This document shows positions 63,384 through 64,000 of a stretch of DNA of 64,000 bases, piece by piece. The first letter of the stretch is position 1. Every line of letters starts with the position of its first letter. Origin of the DNA: Desulfobacterales bacterium (GTDB taxonomy: Bacteria > Desulfobacterota > Desulfobacteria > Desulfobacterales > JAQWFD01); assembly GCA_028704555.1 (NCBI GenBank), contig JAQWFD010000014.1:1-64000 (forward strand), written 5' to 3'. Position numbers and translations under genes: made by a program. The notes under the pieces are model-generated. The model saw only the letters and a list, made by a program, of their open reading frames with translations. It was not told where the DNA came from and did not search any database.

Positions 63384-64000
63384 TATCCTGCCGTACATTC
63401 ATTTCCAATTTTCCGCTTTATTTTCTCTGCTCCGGTCAGTCATGAATCCGTTTTTTTGAAATCTATCCCGGTTCGGCTGGGGGGGCGTTTTTATGGACAG
63501 GAAATTAAGCCCGTCTGTGTAAATAAAGCCTGTTCAATAAATATTTCATATTTTCGATAAAGTATTGACTAACTTTTACTGTATGATATTAAGTGACAAT
63601 AATGTATCATCTGTGTATCGTCTGTAATATGTCATAAAGTGATTCTCTCGTTATCTGATATGCGGTAATGGTGAACAGATTCTATCGGTGTTGCTGTACC
63701 GTCAGTACTTCTTGCGAATTTCATATCGTCAGGTTGCAATAACCTGCTGAATAAATTTTGTTTTAAGCATAGGCTTCAGACAGCTACCATCCGTAGAACT
63801 TGCTGTTCTAAAGATGGGCGCCAAAGCGTGCTCCAATCCGAAACCCTCATTTATGGATGGGGACGGGACAAAAAAATGGATGCATGTACGCTGACTCAGG
63901 GGATATATCATTACGCCATGAGCGCTGAATGCTTAACAGGTTGCTGAAGAACCGGGCATCAGAAAGCCATACGGCGTTGCGCAGCTTTCGGCAAGGCTTA
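63384..64000. other. Right-end intergenic DNA without a supported gene
   Basis: 617 bases. TTGACT with TATTAA 16 bases further (about 63566-63593) could be a promoter, but no gene start follows in the window. The stretch AACAGGTTGCTGAAGAACC near 63937 resembles ends of some insertion sequences. Neither is firm. Confidence 0.3.

Noticed and set aside
63729..63911. Minus-strand frame of 60 codons near the right end
   Set aside because: No start signal and no recognisable family; possibly part of an IS end, but too little to call.

Overview
The window looks like a chromosomal segment of an anaerobic, probably sulfate-reducing member of the Desulfobacterota (Desulfobacterales type). This is inferred from gene content: three multihaem cytochromes with 44 CXXCH motifs in a row, an HdrA/MvhD/HdrD-like electron-transfer operon running into MetV and MetF of the methyl branch of the Wood-Ljungdahl pathway, selenocysteine use, and intergenic DNA full of degenerate short repeats. 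No rRNA or tRNA gene was found.

Layout. 1-6270 is an AT-rich integron cassette array on the minus strand. It has four recognisable attC sites and carries a DUF262/HNH (GmrSD-type) defence gene, DNA-binding-like proteins and small membrane proteins. A REP-type transposase start lies at the extreme left edge. 6272-7491 is the integron integrase. It points the same way as the cassettes (the 'inverted' arrangement) and is split by a 232-bp nested foldback insertion. 8269-10480 is an ABC exporter whose two genes are parted by low-complexity DNA. 10551-15669 holds a UbiA/MenA-type prenyltransferase, a LUD protein, an EamA transporter, a PAS-GGDEF deletion scar and a solitary trpB. 15906-20440 is a thiamin operon (thiM-thiD-thiZXY) behind a TPP riboswitch. 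20926-22368 encodes an endonuclease III-exonuclease III fusion, followed by a 157-bp MITE. 22863-36400 holds small RNA-binding proteins, a serine dehydratase remnant, a hybrid histidine kinase, a DEAD-box helicase, glycogen phosphorylase, a GalT-like enzyme, CheV and a crotonase. 36756-41002 is the cytochrome cluster with a Sel1-repeat protein, then a Mg-chelatase I/D-type gene broken by a frameshift in an A11 tract. 44098-49001 holds a SnoaL-like protein, a FadL-type porin, a flavoprotein and a radical SAM protein.

The most notable locus is 49153-56635. Three consecutive genes each contain one in-frame UGA exactly where an Fe-S-type cysteine is expected: HdrA-like U64, MvhD-like U16 and HdrD-like U223. 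Each UGA is followed by a hairpin whose loop begins 20-22 nt downstream, as expected for bacterial SECIS elements. The HdrA-like protein is also a giant tandem fusion: an HdrA N-terminus, an NfnB/GltD-like module and a second HdrA core. With metV and metF directly downstream, the operon probably encodes a selenium-dependent, flavin-bifurcating methylene-tetrahydrofolate reductase/heterodisulfide-reductase-like complex.

The right end (56667-63383) is housekeeping: a VanZ-like protein, thrS, RNase D, an alpha/beta hydrolase, a STAS-domain protein and two unknowns. All calls come from reading the sequence and remembered family motifs; no database search was run.
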